DNA of 64,000 bases from Amanita rubescens. Lineage: Eukaryota > Basidiomycota > Agaricomycetes > Agaricales > Amanitaceae. Below the pieces are notes generated by a model. It searched no databases, was not told the origin of the DNA, and saw only the letters and a program-made list of their open reading frames with translations. A program made the position numbers and the translations under genes. The stretch is taken from positions 205,477 to 269,476 of the forward strand of contig WION01000048.1 in NCBI GenBank assembly GCA_015039365.1, in the 5' to 3' direction. Shown in pieces: positions 45,628-58,089 of the stretch. Numbering within the stretch: the first letter of the stretch is position 1; each line of letters begins with the position of its first letter.

Positions 45628-45750
45628 GTGGGCGCGAGCCACGTCCACGCGCTCTCCATGTGCGCCCGCTGGCACCGACTCGTCCCTGACCGACTTCATG
45701 ACGTCATTCTGTTCACTCTCCCATGAAGGTATACTTAATTCAGGCAAAGC
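45628..45750. repeat. Promoter duplicate, right copy (CRE-containing)
   Basis: Partner of 43964-44116, with the same three blocks in the same order. It overlaps the first codons of the family X polymerase gene and here the ATG (45723) is present. Sequence between the two copies is the HNH relic and about 500 bp of unassigned DNA. Confidence 0.75.
45699..45706. promoter_or_regulatory. CRE/ATF palindrome tgacgtca (polymerase side)
   Basis: Perfect palindrome 17 bp before the polymerase ATG, at the homologous place of the duplicated promoter block. It was retained in both copies although the neighbourhood has diverged, which hints at selection. Confidence 0.55.
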
Positions 45751-47777
45751 TAGACTCTAGTGCCGTCCACGACCTCTATTCCTTACTCGATACAAACAGC
45801 GATCTCAACCTACAGCTCTCCGGCAATCCGGAAGACGCCGATGTCATCATCACGGCCATCCGCATGAAGAGGCGCCTTGAACGGCATGTCGCTTGGGACA
45901 CCGCGGTCAGCCTGCGAGATCACTCTTTTGCATCAGGTGTTTACTATCAATGCAGAGGAACAAGGCCATCGTTACCCCCGATTGGCTCAGAGACTCTGTC
46001 AAATACGGCCGTCCAGCTAGTTATGTGACCTACGCGGCTCTCAAGGAACAGCTCTCAGCCTCCCCTTCGCGTCCAGGTTCACGACTTCCCCTTTCTATCC
46101 CTCTGGATACAACAAGCGACCAAGTCAAGGCGAATTATAAGTCGCGCTACGCGTGCTGTAGAGCCTCTCCTCTGATTTGCCCAAATCAAGCCCTTATCGA
46201 AGAACTCCACGTTCTGGAGCGTTCCAGGGAGCTTGAAGGGAAATCGACCAATGCACTCAGTTATGAGCGCGCCATCTCCGTAAGTTAGTACTAAGAATGT
46301 GATTAGTGGTAACCGACGATTTTCAGATATTGAAAGGTCTGCGCCAGATCTTGGTTTCACCCATGCTGACATTGCTTAGCATATCCTTACCTTATAACAC
46401 CCGAGACATACCGGAAGGAAGTGAAGAATCTTCCCCATCTTGGCGAAAAGATTCGATCCAAGGTCAGAATTTCGCCAGTGCCCCCTGGGCGTACTAAGTG
46501 CTTCTCCACAGGTTGAAGAGTTTACGAAAAATGGTTTCATCGAGGAATGCAGTATGCTGCATAGCTCGCGTCCAAAACAAGTCTGACATGGTTTTCCAGA
46601 GGTGACTCGCGAATCGGAAGAATTCAAGGCTCTTTCTGCGTTTTCTTCCATTCATGGAGTTGGTCCGGTAACCGCAAGGAACCTTTGGGATCTAGGTCTG
46701 CGCACTATCGAAGACATGGAACGCTACTACGATGTGAAGCGTGACGATGGCTCCGCCATCGACGAACCTATCTACACTCCAAATGGCGTGTTGGTACAGC
46801 GTAAATCGAAGATTCCTGAGATAACTATCAAAGTTGGACTCTTGCTGAGGGAAGATTTCGCGGCACCCATCCCCAGAGGAGAGGTAGAAGAAATATACCA
46901 GGCTGTTATGACAGAATTAGACGACATTCAACCTGGTTGCGTTAGCACCATTGTCGGCGGGTATGTCCTATAACGGATTTTATGTCAAATAACCTTGAAA
47001 CATGCCGCCCATAGATATCGCCGAGGAAAGCCTCTTGGCAATGATATGGACATTGTCTTCAGCCACCCCGATCAAGAACACGGAGCTGACATTGTAAAAG
47101 GTTTGTGCCAAAAACTGGTTTTCCGTATGCACAAGCGAGGTTAGATCCGACTTTGTTCTATCAAAGAACCCAACTAACGTTATTGCTGTAGGATTAGTCA
47201 CTAACGTCATGCGTTAGTTTTACTCCTTTGAACAAGTAGGTTATGCCTGATGGATAAGGGTGACAGATTTATCCGGCTTCCACTCTCATGGTTCGCTTCA
47301 AACCGGACACTTGGACTCGCTCGAAAAGGCATTGACAGTCTTCAAACTTCCGGATAGCGGAGACAGAAAGCGAGTCTACCGCCGCCTTGATCTGATTTTT
47401 GCAGCGCCCGATGCGTATTGGACGGCCATTGTTGGGTGGTAAGCGTCTGTCCCCTTGAGTCTTATCAGGGATAATATTAGCATCATAGGTCTGGCTCAAA
47501 AATGTTTGAAAGGGACCTTCGTCTCTGGGCAAAGGTCGAAAAGTAGGTGACTTGACGGCACGAAATGGTATTTGCTGAGTCGACTGCTAGGCAAATGAAG
47601 TTTGATAGCACTGGGCTGTAAGCTGTTATTCCAATTCAGCAAATTGCTTCGTTGACTGTCGTTATCAGAACACGCCGGTACGACTCAAAATTGTTTGTCC
47701 CAAAGAGCGAAATGGAAGTTTTCGACATCCTTGGGCTGGAGTGGATTGATCCCCTCATGCGGAATGCGGATGTATGA
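45723..47777 (+). CDS. Family X DNA polymerase (Pol4/lambda type)
   Basis: Gap-filling polymerase for base-excision repair and end joining. The ATG at 45723 begins MKVYLIQAKLD. The N-terminal part looks like a BRCT domain (ITAIRMKRRLERHVAWDTA then KAIVTPDWLRDSVKYGRP). Then come a Ser/Pro linker, an 8-kDa lyase-type domain (EVKNLPHLGEKIRSKVEEF), a helix-hairpin-helix (FSSIHGVGPVTARNLWDLGLRT), the palm signature GGYRRGKPLGNDMDIVF with two catalytic Asp, the third Asp in RRLDLIFAAP, and GSKMFERDLRLWA. The end is GLEWIDPLMRNADV. About eight exons with short introns. Appears intact. Confidence 0.92.
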
Positions 47778-47875
47778 ATGAAAATGCAAGTTATTTATTG
47801 GGCCAATGTGTATCCTATAGTCAGGTGTATGGTTACCTTCTGTGTATTGCGTATGTGTAGCCTTTCATATATTTC

Positions 47876-49825
47876 TCAGTTTGCAAAGGCAGGAATGCCT
47901 GTAATTGCTTTGCCCAGGATAAGGGTGTGGATATCCTGCAATAAGAAAGTTAGTGTGTCCATTGTATTCGAGAATGGGGGAGCACCGACATATGTCCCTG
48001 TCATAACGCAGATTAAGTGGTGCAACGGTTACATTAGCGAACCGACTGACCTTCATAGGTATTCGTCACCTGCAAATTGGCAACGTGTCTTCCGACGTGG
48101 TACCTGCGATCGTTTGACTCGGAACATTGTTCAACAGGGTACACAACCTAGTACTCACTCGTCCGCACACGCGTTTCCGCCCAGAATATCCAAAACAATG
48201 CGCGCATGTTCCAAAGCCTTTCCACAGTTGTTTCGTTTGATCAAGCTGATCATCTCAGGCGCGACTTTGCCTTCGTCCTTTAACCGACCAACTTGCAAAC
48301 TTGCTTGCAGCCCGAGTGCTACCTCGGTCTGAGCATCAACAAGCTTCTTCTGGACCAGTTGGAACGATGCTAGCGGTCTGTCGAACTGGGATCGCTCTAA
48401 TGCGTATTCGCGTGTTCGGTGAATGCAGTCCTCGAGGGAGCCCATAACACCCCATGAAATGCCATATCTAAAGCCGCAGTTGTTTGGGATGTGGTTCCGT
48501 CGCAGGCGGATTGTGGTACGTACCTCGCAGAGTTCAAGCACGAAAAGGGAGCGCCAAGGCCTTTGGATTTGGGCAAAAGGGCGTCGTGGGGCACACGAAC
48601 AGAATCCATGAAGATGGATCCCGTCACAGAAGCTCGCAGGGCGACCTTGTTTTTAATCGCCGGCGCTGAGACGCCTTTCATACCCTGTTATCACTAGTCA
48701 AGACATTGCATCATGAATTTCCTCTGTTAAGGGCTCGCCTTTTCTAGCAGGAATCCTCTAATCTTTCCGTCCCACTTGCACTTGGCCCATACTACAAAGA
48801 TATCGCTAGGTAGATGGTTAATAAGCTGTCCGTGAAGGTGCGATAAAATCTTACGCGATAGGCGAGTTCGTAATCCATGTCTTGCTGCCGTTGAGTACAA
48901 AACCACCCTCTATTTCCTCTGCAGTAGTCTCCATGCTGGCGGGATCAGAACCGTGATTCGGTTCTGTCAGGCCCTAGCGGGAGCTCGGTCACATTCGGAG
49001 GTGCTGGGCAATATAAACTCACAAAGGCTCCTACGAGTTCACCCTTTGCTAATCCCGGAAGGTACTTTTCCTTTTGCGCCTCTGATCCAAACTCGTTAAT
49101 TGGATGCATGACTAGTGAAGACTGCACTGATGCTGTTGAGCGGTATCCCGAGTCGACTCTACGAAGGGGTCAGCACAATACAGGCCGAACGAACAGATTG
49201 GACACACTACCTCTCAATTTCCCGAGCAATTAATCCGTATGCGACGCTACTGACGCCAGCACAACCATACCCACTTATAGTCGGTCCCAATAAACCAAGC
49301 TTTCCCATCTCGGGAAGAATAGAATGGTCAAGTTCTGGCGGATTTTCAGCTTGATTGTGGGAGTAACTACTGCATGCTTAGTACCTTCTGTCCTCCATCC
49401 TTGCAAGACACGGGGCATAAGACTTTCCTACTGATCGCTTGTCACCAAAGACACGCTAAGAATTGAACTCCAACGTGCCTGACAGTATTCCCGAGCTGTA
49501 TCGCTAACGAACGAAACATCTGAGATGACATGGCATGAGATGCGCATAACGCTTAGCGAGCATACCGTATAGCAATCTCTTCGTCTGTCAGCTGAGACTC
49601 CAAGTTGATGGGATCCTATGGAAATGCTAAATGTTACGTTTTATATATTCCAGAGGACGCGATGTACCTCCCAATTGAACGTGGCAAAGCCTACGATGGT
49701 ACACAGTCCATGTCAAAACACTTGAAACAGAGCTGACACGACGCACCCGACGCTGCTCGTCTCGAGAAGGCCTTGCCTTGGGTGTACAACGCACGGATAG
49801 TCTGTGAACGCGAGATGGAGAACAT
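47876..49825 (-). CDS. Glutaryl-CoA dehydrogenase, mitochondrial
   Basis: FAD enzyme that oxidatively decarboxylates glutaryl-CoA to crotonyl-CoA in lysine and tryptophan breakdown (acyl-CoA dehydrogenase family). The ATG at 49825 gives a presequence ([18 protein letters not shown], then Arg-rich) and, after the first splice, FATFNWEDP. Signatures: [98 protein letters not shown] and the catalytic-Glu region [26 protein letters not shown], assembled across two introns. About nine exons. The ordinary acyl-CoA dehydrogenases are less similar, so the specific call is firm. Confidence 0.92.
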
Positions 49826-50116
49826 GGTGAATGTAGGACGGATCCAACGGAATAAGTTCCGGGTTTTACTTCCGGTCAGTGATGCGGGATAACCGGTATT
49901 ATTTTTAGAAATGGCATAAATTCATTACTCTGGAGGTCCTTATAGACAATCGCAGAGTTATTAACACTTTTTCAATTTAATCTCAAACTTGCAGCCTCTC
50001 GCACGGATGGGTGGTATCAAAATTCATGCTCTCACAGTTGAAACATGCAACATGGTCATATTGTTGTGCTCGCAATAAGATGTATACAGACGCCATGACG
50101 CACACAGAAAAAAAAC
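49826..50116. other. Short intergenic spacer
   Basis: Promoter of the dehydrogenase and 3' end of the ribosomal protein gene; nothing further seen. Confidence 0.5.
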
Positions 50117-50865
50117 TTAAATGTTCGATGGGTAGAGCATCTATGCATGCACAAATTAGATTTTCCTTCGCCCTCGTTGGTCGTAAAAGCGTAACTCACC
50201 ACACGGACAGCTGCACCGAATGCGCGAGGGGGGAGGTTGTGACGGAATTTTGATCTTACGACGCCCGATGAACCGTGTGGTCTAGTTATGCGGCTGTAGA
50301 AAGTTCGGGTAATCTTGCGTCAGCGAAACCGAAAAGAAAGGACGTAGTGTAACTTGACTCACCCCCAGATCACCCGCACCTTTGAACCCTGGACTTCCCG
50401 CTTGGCCTTGTAGACGTAGGCAACGCGCTGGATTCGAAAAGATAAAGTCAATGACCATTTTCGCTTGTTTTTTTGAATGTAACGTACCTTTCCAAGGTAG
50501 AATTGAGCATCTTCTTTCGTCGATACACCTTCGATTTGAAGTAGTGAGGTGTTGGGAGTTGAGTTGCGTTTTGCACGCTTGTGGCCCAAGACGCGGCCCT
50601 TGCAGTAAAGTCTGGTGATTAACACGGGTCAGAATATGCTCATGTCAAGGCCATGATAGGAGGGGGAAGTGTGATCATAAGGCAGGCGTAATTTGGTCCT
50701 ATCAGCTGGGCAAGCAGTAGTGCAACTTGCTGAAGGCCACATCACAAAGAGCATCCAAGCCTCATCTGACCCATCCATCTGAATTGAATGCGGAAAGCGC
50801 CAATTCTTCTTCGACAAAGCATAAGTTTCACAATCGCAGTTCATTCCTCACCTTGTTGAGCCCAT
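50117..50865 (-). CDS. RPL33: 60S ribosomal protein eL33 (L35a)
   Basis: Large-subunit ribosomal protein. Exon 1 is only 14 nt (50865-50852, ATG GGC TCA ACA AG) and a 240-nt first intron follows, a common ribosomal-protein arrangement. Exon 2 from 50611 gives [26 protein letters not shown] [29 protein letters not shown]-like [22 protein letters not shown]. The next exons give [31 protein letters not shown] and MLYPSNI-stop. All joins are in phase; about 108 residues, as expected for the family. Confidence 0.95.
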
Positions 50866-51076
50866 TTTTTGATTGTCTTGATGTCGTCGCCCGGCGCCGT
50901 TGAGTATACCTTGTGCGTAGAGGCCTTCACTTTGCTTGTGAGTATTGTGAACGATTTGGTCCGAGGCCCATTGCCTTGCAGACCAAGCAATCCAAAACAA
51001 CCGTACTACCATACGCAATGAGCTGGCAATGGCATATTACACGACGCTATGTATAATCTATATATTTCCCTCATAT

Positions 51077-52593
51077 TCAGAATAAACTGCCCCACGCGCC
51101 CTTGAGTTTCTTAAGCACGCCTCCATTCTGAGACTCATCCGTCTGTTGCTCTGTGGGTTTACTTTCGGGTACCTTCGTGCTCTCGGCGGTATCCTGCTCT
51201 AATGGCAGATTCGCTTTTGCGTCGATACTCGAGTACTTTTCTCTGGGGTGAGCTGATTCCTCAAACAGGGAATCTTCCTTGGACACACTCGGAGCCTCTT
51301 CTACCTTGGGGGTTTGTTTTTGTTTTGCATGCTTGTTTGCTAGTTCTTGGGTCACCTGCTGTGCTAACAAACGTGCTACGCTTAGCTGCGCTGCAAGTTC
51401 TTTTTTATCAATCTGTGAAGTGGATGTGGTGGATGCAGATGCTGTAGGAAGTGGGCTTTTAGTACCCTTTGCGAGTGGCATAACATTGGGTATTGACGTA
51501 GCCTCTGTAGAATTGGCAGAAGATATCGTTGGATCACTAGGTGCCTGCTCCACCTTCTGCTTTTCCTCCCGAAACGGAGCTAAAGGATTAAATTCCGCTA
51601 CTGCAGGCATCGGCTCTGATAAAGGCTCCCACTCTGGTTTGGACGACTCCTTTGGCGAATATTCATACGGATTTGGCACTCCGCTTTGTTGACTGGAACG
51701 TCGTAGGCAATGACGCATGCGAAAATGTTCGATCTTTGAATCCCTGAAGAAATCCTCTTCTGGAAGAGGACGATTCTTTTCAAGGGGAGGGAACTCGTGA
51801 AAGCCTCCCCAGTTGAGTAACTGTCGCGCGACGGCTTCTCTTTCTGTCCGAGCCAGCCAAAAAAATGTGCTGTGACTGGGTGTATAGAATGAGAAATCTC
51901 CACGGAAATATTAGTATTTATCGCTGCATTCATGGCATTGACGCACTGGTGGGCTGGATGGTGCATGTTAATACACGCCCCACACTTTTGCCTGCCGCGT
52001 CTCTCTCTGACTCCTCGAATACTTTGGTCATGACACCTTCGAGTTTTGGAGCTGAGGGGGCATTGGAGGATGCAGTAATGGGGTTTTCTGACGCTTCAAG
52101 GTATCCTTCCAAGTCGGCCAAACCTATTCCGCCTGGCTGGTCGCAAGGTAAAGCGGGAGGTAAGGTTATGCGAAGCTCCTCCTTGTCAGGTAAGCGCGTG
52201 GGTGACTGTCGATGACGGAATGTGACTCTAATAATTGCCTGATAGTTCGTCGAAACCTCCGCGTCCTAAAGCAATTGGTAAGAGCGCAAATGAGATTGTC
52301 TGAATTAAGCATACTCGAAAGCATTTGAATTCCTTGATTGAACCATATTTTTCTTCCACCGCGCGTACTATGGCTAGTACATCCCTCATGGATTCAGGAA
52401 ATTCCACACTGCGGATCAGAGCAGATTCTTCATTGCGATATACGAGTCTCGCGAGCAAATGGTGTTCAGACTCGTCGTTCGTGTCTTCGGTTCGCGCAGC
52501 TTCGTAACTGTTGGACCGCTTCCATTGTGTGTTAGTGCGTCTGCTGTGCCGTGAGACGGAAACGATAGAATGAGCAGCTCGTGAACGTAGCAT
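51077..52593 (-). CDS. Hypothetical protein, probably mitochondrial
   Basis: Two or three exons. The N-terminus from the ATG at 52593 is Arg/Ser-rich without acidic residues (MLRSRAAHSIVSVSRHSRR), as in mitochondrial presequences. Then VEFPESMRDVLAIVRAVEEKYG, and after an intron (donor about 52313) a beta-rich part (AIIRVTFRHRQSP). A LADLEGYLEASENP segment follows, then FFWLARTEREAVARQLLNWGGFHEFPPL and EEDFFRDSKIEHFR. The C-terminal 210 residues are low-complexity, Ser/Thr/Glu/Lys-rich, ending GAWGSLF. I recognise no catalytic family. It may be a basidiomycete-specific mitochondrial protein. Confidence 0.65.
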
Positions 52594-52771
52594 AACTTGA
52601 AGCTGTCACGCCAAAACCTAAATTTTCGTAGACTCGGCCTAGGGTTGGGGTTTATTCAAACGTCGCATCACTCATTGGCCTATTATCGCGCGTCAAATCT
52701 TTCCAGACTGCTTAAGCCATTCAATGCGCTAGTTAGCTAGCTGGATCATCCCTGTTTGTTGCGTCACCACT

Positions 52772-53851
52772 ATGCCCAAGCTCCATTTGAAAAGCACTCC
52801 TACTGAAGACGTTGCCCGACGATTGCGAAAAAAAGAAAAGAAGGAAGAACGGAGGAAGAGACGCAATGCAGATGCAAGCTCTTCGACTAGCAAACGCCGT
52901 CGCGTAGAAACGACAGAGGAGCCTTCCAGGAAATGGGCATCATCTGACGAGGATGAGCCAGGTCCATCCAGCCGGAAGTCTCACAAACACGATACCATGC
53001 AGGCGGAAGTCGAAGAACGAGAGTTCCGCCAAAGAATGTTCGAAGAGATGGAGATTGACGACCGACTTGACACACTCGAGGCTCGACTCAACGATCACAC
53101 CCATGTACCTGGTCGGTGGAGGCGTGGCGGTAGCTCGAAGATAGGGGACTATGCCTTTGAGACGCCTGATATTGACATGGCATCGTGTCTTGATCCTCGT
53201 TACATGGAGGATGAGGAATACACCGAATGGATACGAATGGGAATGCACAGGTACGGAGTCAGTGATTCGATGAGTGTTTGATTACTAAAGTAATATTACA
53301 CTAGATTAAAGCATGCTGAGGAGTACGCTGAGCAACAGCGCAGAAAAGCAGCTCATGCTACTCGCGTGGCTCAGATTAAGAAGGAAAAGGAGGACATGGC
53401 ACGACTAGAACAAGCAGCTGCGAAGGAACGTGAAAAGAAGAGGCAGGAACAGTGGGTATCGGCAAGGCAACTGTACGACCAAAAATGGAAAACGTTGCTC
53501 TCCGATGGAGACCGTTCTCACGAGGGATGGCTCAAGTTTGTCGATATTCCTTGGCCCATTCCAAATGCGTACAAGACGGGGAGGATCTGTATAGATGATC
53601 TCACTGAGGATGGTATTAGCACATTTTTGTTGTCATCTCGGGTTCCCGTTCCTATCGGGACGGAAAAGATGGCGACGAATGATGCAAAGGAGAAAAAGGA
53701 CAAGTTGCGCGAGGCAATGTTGCGGTTTCATCCGGATAAATTTGAGGGTCGGATTATGAAGTTAGTGGCAGAAGTGGAGCGAGGAAATGTTCGAGAAGGA
53801 ATAGCGCAGGTTGTGCGGGTGCTAAATAGACTACTTAGTGATGTACAATAG
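52772..53851 (+). CDS. NFKBIL1-like protein with J-like C-terminus
   Basis: Exon 1 (52772 to about 53252) is Lys/Arg-rich and nuclear-looking (RLRKKEKKEERRKRR, SKRRRVETTEE), followed by an acidic part. Exon 2 (about 53306-53851) is a long charged helix (AAHATRVAQIKKEKEDMARLEQ and so on), then GWLKFVDIPWPIPNA and LREAMLRFHPDKFEGRI, the conserved C-terminal block of the NF-kappa-B-inhibitor-like 1 / J-like family, ending VVRVLNRLLSDVQ. Known mammalian members are nuclear and linked to RNA metabolism. The role in fungi is unclear. Total about 340 residues. Confidence 0.8.
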
Positions 53852-54067
53852 AACCGAAGTACAATAGAGTGTAAGTACTGCCAGCACCTCCGCGTGCTTC
53901 TTTTGCTACTAGCTACCACCAGCTCGCTCAGCCCGCACACCACTCTTTTTTCTCGGCCTCCCCTTACCTCAGCGGTCCTTGCCCTCACAGCCCACACTCG
54001 CTATCACTTTTCTTCCGTGCAGAGTCAATTGCTGATCGATTGTCTCTTTTTCTTTTTTTCTTTCATC

Positions 54068-57000
54068 ATGTCCGGTCTAAACCAAGCTGCGGGCAACGTT
54101 TTCAGCGATAGTTCGCGGACGCTGGCGCCCGCAGCGGTCGGTGCCCAAGTGTTACTTATGAGTATCGTATCCGTAAGTCTTCAATTCAGTTAAGCGCCAT
54201 AGCTCCACTCTCATCAACAATCAGGTTGTCACGATCGTGGTATTCAATGTCCTCAGGCCAAAAAACAAGGTTAGTGGATGTCCTCGACGATGCCTTCCCC
54301 TCATGGAGCCCGCTTACATTTGTCCAGATCATCTACGAGCCAAAAGTTAAATACCACGTCGGTAACAAGGCTCCGCCCCGAACTTCCGATTCGGTTTTCG
54401 GTTGGCTCCCGCCCCTTATCCACACAAAAGAGCCAGAATTGCTGGACAAGGTCGGCCTGGACGCCGTCACCTTTCTTCGTTTCCTCCGCTTGCTGCGCTG
54501 GCTCTTTACTGGAATTGCCCTTCTTGCATGCGCCGTCCTCATTCCCATCGATATCACCTACAATTTACGTAACGTCAGCAAATCACAGCGCGATATACTC
54601 AGCATCATGACAATTCGCGACGTCGGAGGTGCTTGGCTGTATGCACATGTCGTCGTCACCTACCTCATGTCATTCTTGATCGTATACTGCGTCGACGTAC
54701 ATTGGAGGGAGATGATCAAACTTCGGCGAACTTGGTTCCGATCCCCCGAATACCTCCAGTCATTCTATGCACGGACTTTGGCTGTGCTACATGTCCCGAA
54801 GAAAAACCAGAGTGACGAAGGACTTAGGGCAATTTTTGAATCTGTGAAGGTGCCCTACCCAACGACAAGCGTCCATATAGGAAGGAAGGTCGGAAGGCTC
54901 CCAGAGCTGATCGAGTACCACAACGAGACAGTGAGACAGTTTGAGCAAGTCTTGGTCCGCTACCTCAAAGGAGGAAAGCTTGGCAAAAAACGACCGACGA
55001 TTAGAACAGGTGGATTTATGGGATGTGGAGGTACCAAAATAGATGCCATTGACTTTTATACGTAAGTGCACGCCCCTATGTGGCCAAAAAGTCCTATTCA
55101 CTTTTTTTTGGGACCAAAGTAATAAACTAAAGCGCACTGATGCCGCCATCGAGGAATACCGGGCTCAGTTTGATACTCGAAAACCTGAAAATTACGGCTT
55201 TGCCAGTATGGCTGCTGTACCTTATGCGCATATAGTGGCCAAGTTGCTCAGCAATAAACACCCGAAGGGTACAACAATTCAACTCGCTCCTAACCCCAAA
55301 GATATTGTGCGTTATTAATTAATCCAGACACTGGCGATAGCTTAGGGATCTGGCACAGATTTGGGAAAACATGAGCAAGTCTGATATGGAATTAGCTCGC
55401 AAGAAGACAATTGGCTTCTGGTTCCTAGCGCTTGTCTGTTTCTTCAATACTGTGCCTCTTTTTGTCATTTCAGTCCTGGCCAACTTGAGTTCTGTAAGTG
55501 GCTTATTAGACTTTTCGCGACACTTTACTTACAAGACGCAGTTGACGGTATACGTCCCATTCATCAACGAATGGTCTGTGTCTTCACCCGTTACATTTGC
55601 TATCGTATCTGGTGTTTTGCCACCGGCTGTCTCGGGCATTTTTGGATTCTTCCTTCCAATTATCATGCGCTGGTTGACCAAGGTAAGCAGCTATTCAACG
55701 CACGGTTATCGTATTTGACTCTCGTAGTACATGGGCGCAACTTCTCATTCAAAATTGGATCGTGCTGTCATCGCACGTTATTATGCATTCCTGATTATCA
55801 GTCAGCTTATAATCTTCACCCTGATTGGAGTAATTTTCAGTAAGTATTGTTATTTCTGACACCCACATCTGATATCTAATTATGGCAAAGATTCTGTGAA
55901 GGAGATTGTACAGCAAATTGGTCGGAAAGCCAGTTTGTCTGAAATTATCAGCAACTTACACAGTGAGTTGAGCGTTCGTGTTTGTTGTCAATTTTCCAAT
56001 GCGCTTCCGCTAGCCCTTCCGGCCATGATCAATAGCACTTATGTCAATCAGTCGTCCTATTGGTTAACTTTCTTCCCGTGAGCTGTTGACTATCAAAGAG
56101 CGTGGATGTCATATTAACTCTTCATAGATTACGAGGTTTTCTTGCCGTTTTTGATTTGGCTCAAATTCTCAACTTGGTATGGACGTCATTCAAGACACAG
56201 TACGTCGTTGGTACAAAGTGAAAAACACGCGATACTCAAGTTACCATAGTGTATTAGGGAGAACACCTCGTGACATTCGAGAATGGACGCAACCTCCGGA
56301 TTTCCAATACGCTGTGTATTAGTGAGTGGTATTCCGTTTGCTAGCTATTCCATCCTGACCAAATGACATTTAATCAGTGGCTACCTTGTGAGTAATTTTC
56401 ATTCGTGCTTTGAAAAAAGTGCTAAAGAGGTATAGCTTTTCATGGCTGCCGTCGGGCTGGTGTTTGCACCCCTTGCGCCTCTCGTCGTACTTGCTGCTGC
56501 CATCGTCTTCTGGGTTAGTTCCTGGGTATACAAATACCAATTGATGTTTGTGTTCGTCTCGAAAGTCGAATCTGGTGGCGTATGTAATATACCTCACGCA
56601 AAGAACGTATATTCATCTCTAATCTTTAGCGCATTTGGAATGTCGTCATCAACCGTCTCTTGTTTTCGGTTCTCCTTATGCAAGCCCTTATGATTTTGAG
56701 TAAGTCCGAAGATAAAATATATCCTTGGGACACCTTTTTTATGCCTTTCTCCAGCGATTGGTTTACAGTACAAGTTCAGCTCTTTGCAGTGGCTTGCTAC
56801 TCTGCCTCCCATTTTAATCGTCTTCGCATACAAGATATACATCAACCGAGTTTACCTGCCTGCGTTCCGTTGGTTCATACCCTCAGAGGAGGACCTTCGC
56901 GCGGCCCACGTGCACTCCGCCCTTGCCGATGCTAAAAGCCACCGTCTTGAAAAGCGCTTCAACCATCCTGCATTCCATGCCGAACTCTTCACGCCGATGC

Positions 57001-57826
57001 TCCATGCTAAGATGATGCCTTTGCTCAGTCAAGTGTATTCAGGCAAGCTTGGCCATGATCAAGCCAAACTGAATGAGTATGGAGGACAGAAGATGGAAGC
57101 CCAGGTCGTTCCTGGTGGAATCAAAATTGCAGGCATTGAACAGGTGCGTTATTCGATCGTCCTTTTGCATGATAACGCTCTAACTCTGCAATGCTATAGA
57201 CCGATCTCGAGTACGATCCTGCATTATACCGGCGTGATCGCGGAGAGTTGGACTGGGACCAAAGATCCATAGCATCTACGGCATTCCTTGACGGCTCCTC
57301 GATTTCGCATCCCGCAAAAGGCGGATTCTATGCGGGTGATAATGCGTCCTTAAGATCCATGGGGTTACAAAGTTACGATAGGTACCTAGCGAATGGTCCA
57401 AAACAGCCAGATATCGAACTCTCGCCAATTGGACCTCAAGATCCAATGGACTACTATCGAGCTTCGATGTCCCAAACATCACTTTTGCCCGCGATACCTC
57501 CTTTGCCTTATAATACTTCTGACGCGTATATGATGCGAGAGGCCCCCGTCCATAGACCACAGGAGAGAGGTTACACATATAGCGATGAGCCAATGTCAAG
57601 AACAAGAACTCCGGGGCCAGAGTCGCCTTACCAACAGTACCCTCCGCAATATCCTCCCTCTCGTTCATCATCCCCATCCCGGCAATATCCTCAATATCAA
57701 TACCATTCACCGCAACGATCGTACTCACCGAATCTACAAATGATGCCACAACAAGGGCATAGACCGAGTCCATCGGCAGAGTCGAGCAATCCAAATGTGG
57801 CGGGACGAGGCGCGTATCGAGGTTAA
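54068..57826 (+). CDS. CSC1/PHM7-like mechanosensitive cation channel (DUF221, TMEM63 family)
   Basis: Plasma-membrane osmosensitive Ca2+-permeable channel family. The ATG at 54068 starts MSGLNQAAGNVFSDSS and membrane helix 1. Helix 2-3 region: FLRFLRLLRWLFTGIALLACAVLIPIDITYN (about 54470-54560), then TYLMSFLIVYCVDVHWREM. The cytosolic RRM-like loop includes IEYHNETVRQFEQVL (about 54907-54951). The 7-TM core runs from about 55380 to 56880 (KKTIGFWFLALVCFFNTVP, SGVLPPAVSGIFGFFLPIIMRWL, INSTYVNQSSYWLTFFP). The tail is long, polar and Pro/Tyr-rich, with YPPQYPPSR containing a PPQY motif. More than ten small introns in the core. No lesion seen. Confidence 0.9.
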
Positions 57827-58089
57827 TTCAGAGTTACCTTGTGATCATCCTTCCAACCCTGCTCTTATGACCAGACATTCTCCTCTAGCCAATGATTGTC
57901 GGATTCTTTAAACATTAACGAATATGTACCAAAATCTTGACGTGTAAAGGACCACATAACTTATTCGCACTGTTTAATTTTCATTGATCAGACTAGAGTT
58001 GGACCTCATTACATGACGTAGTACAATACGAGTTGTTAGCTGGAATAGTTGACTTGTGTTTTAGAAAATTCTCTACTAATTTAAATCAT

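Noticed and set aside
44947..45747. 266-codon minus-strand frame starting inside the polymerase promoter
   Set aside because: Its first 50 codons are promoter duplicate and the family-like start (MTSSSHIHVH) is in another frame, so it is treated as part of the HNH relic.
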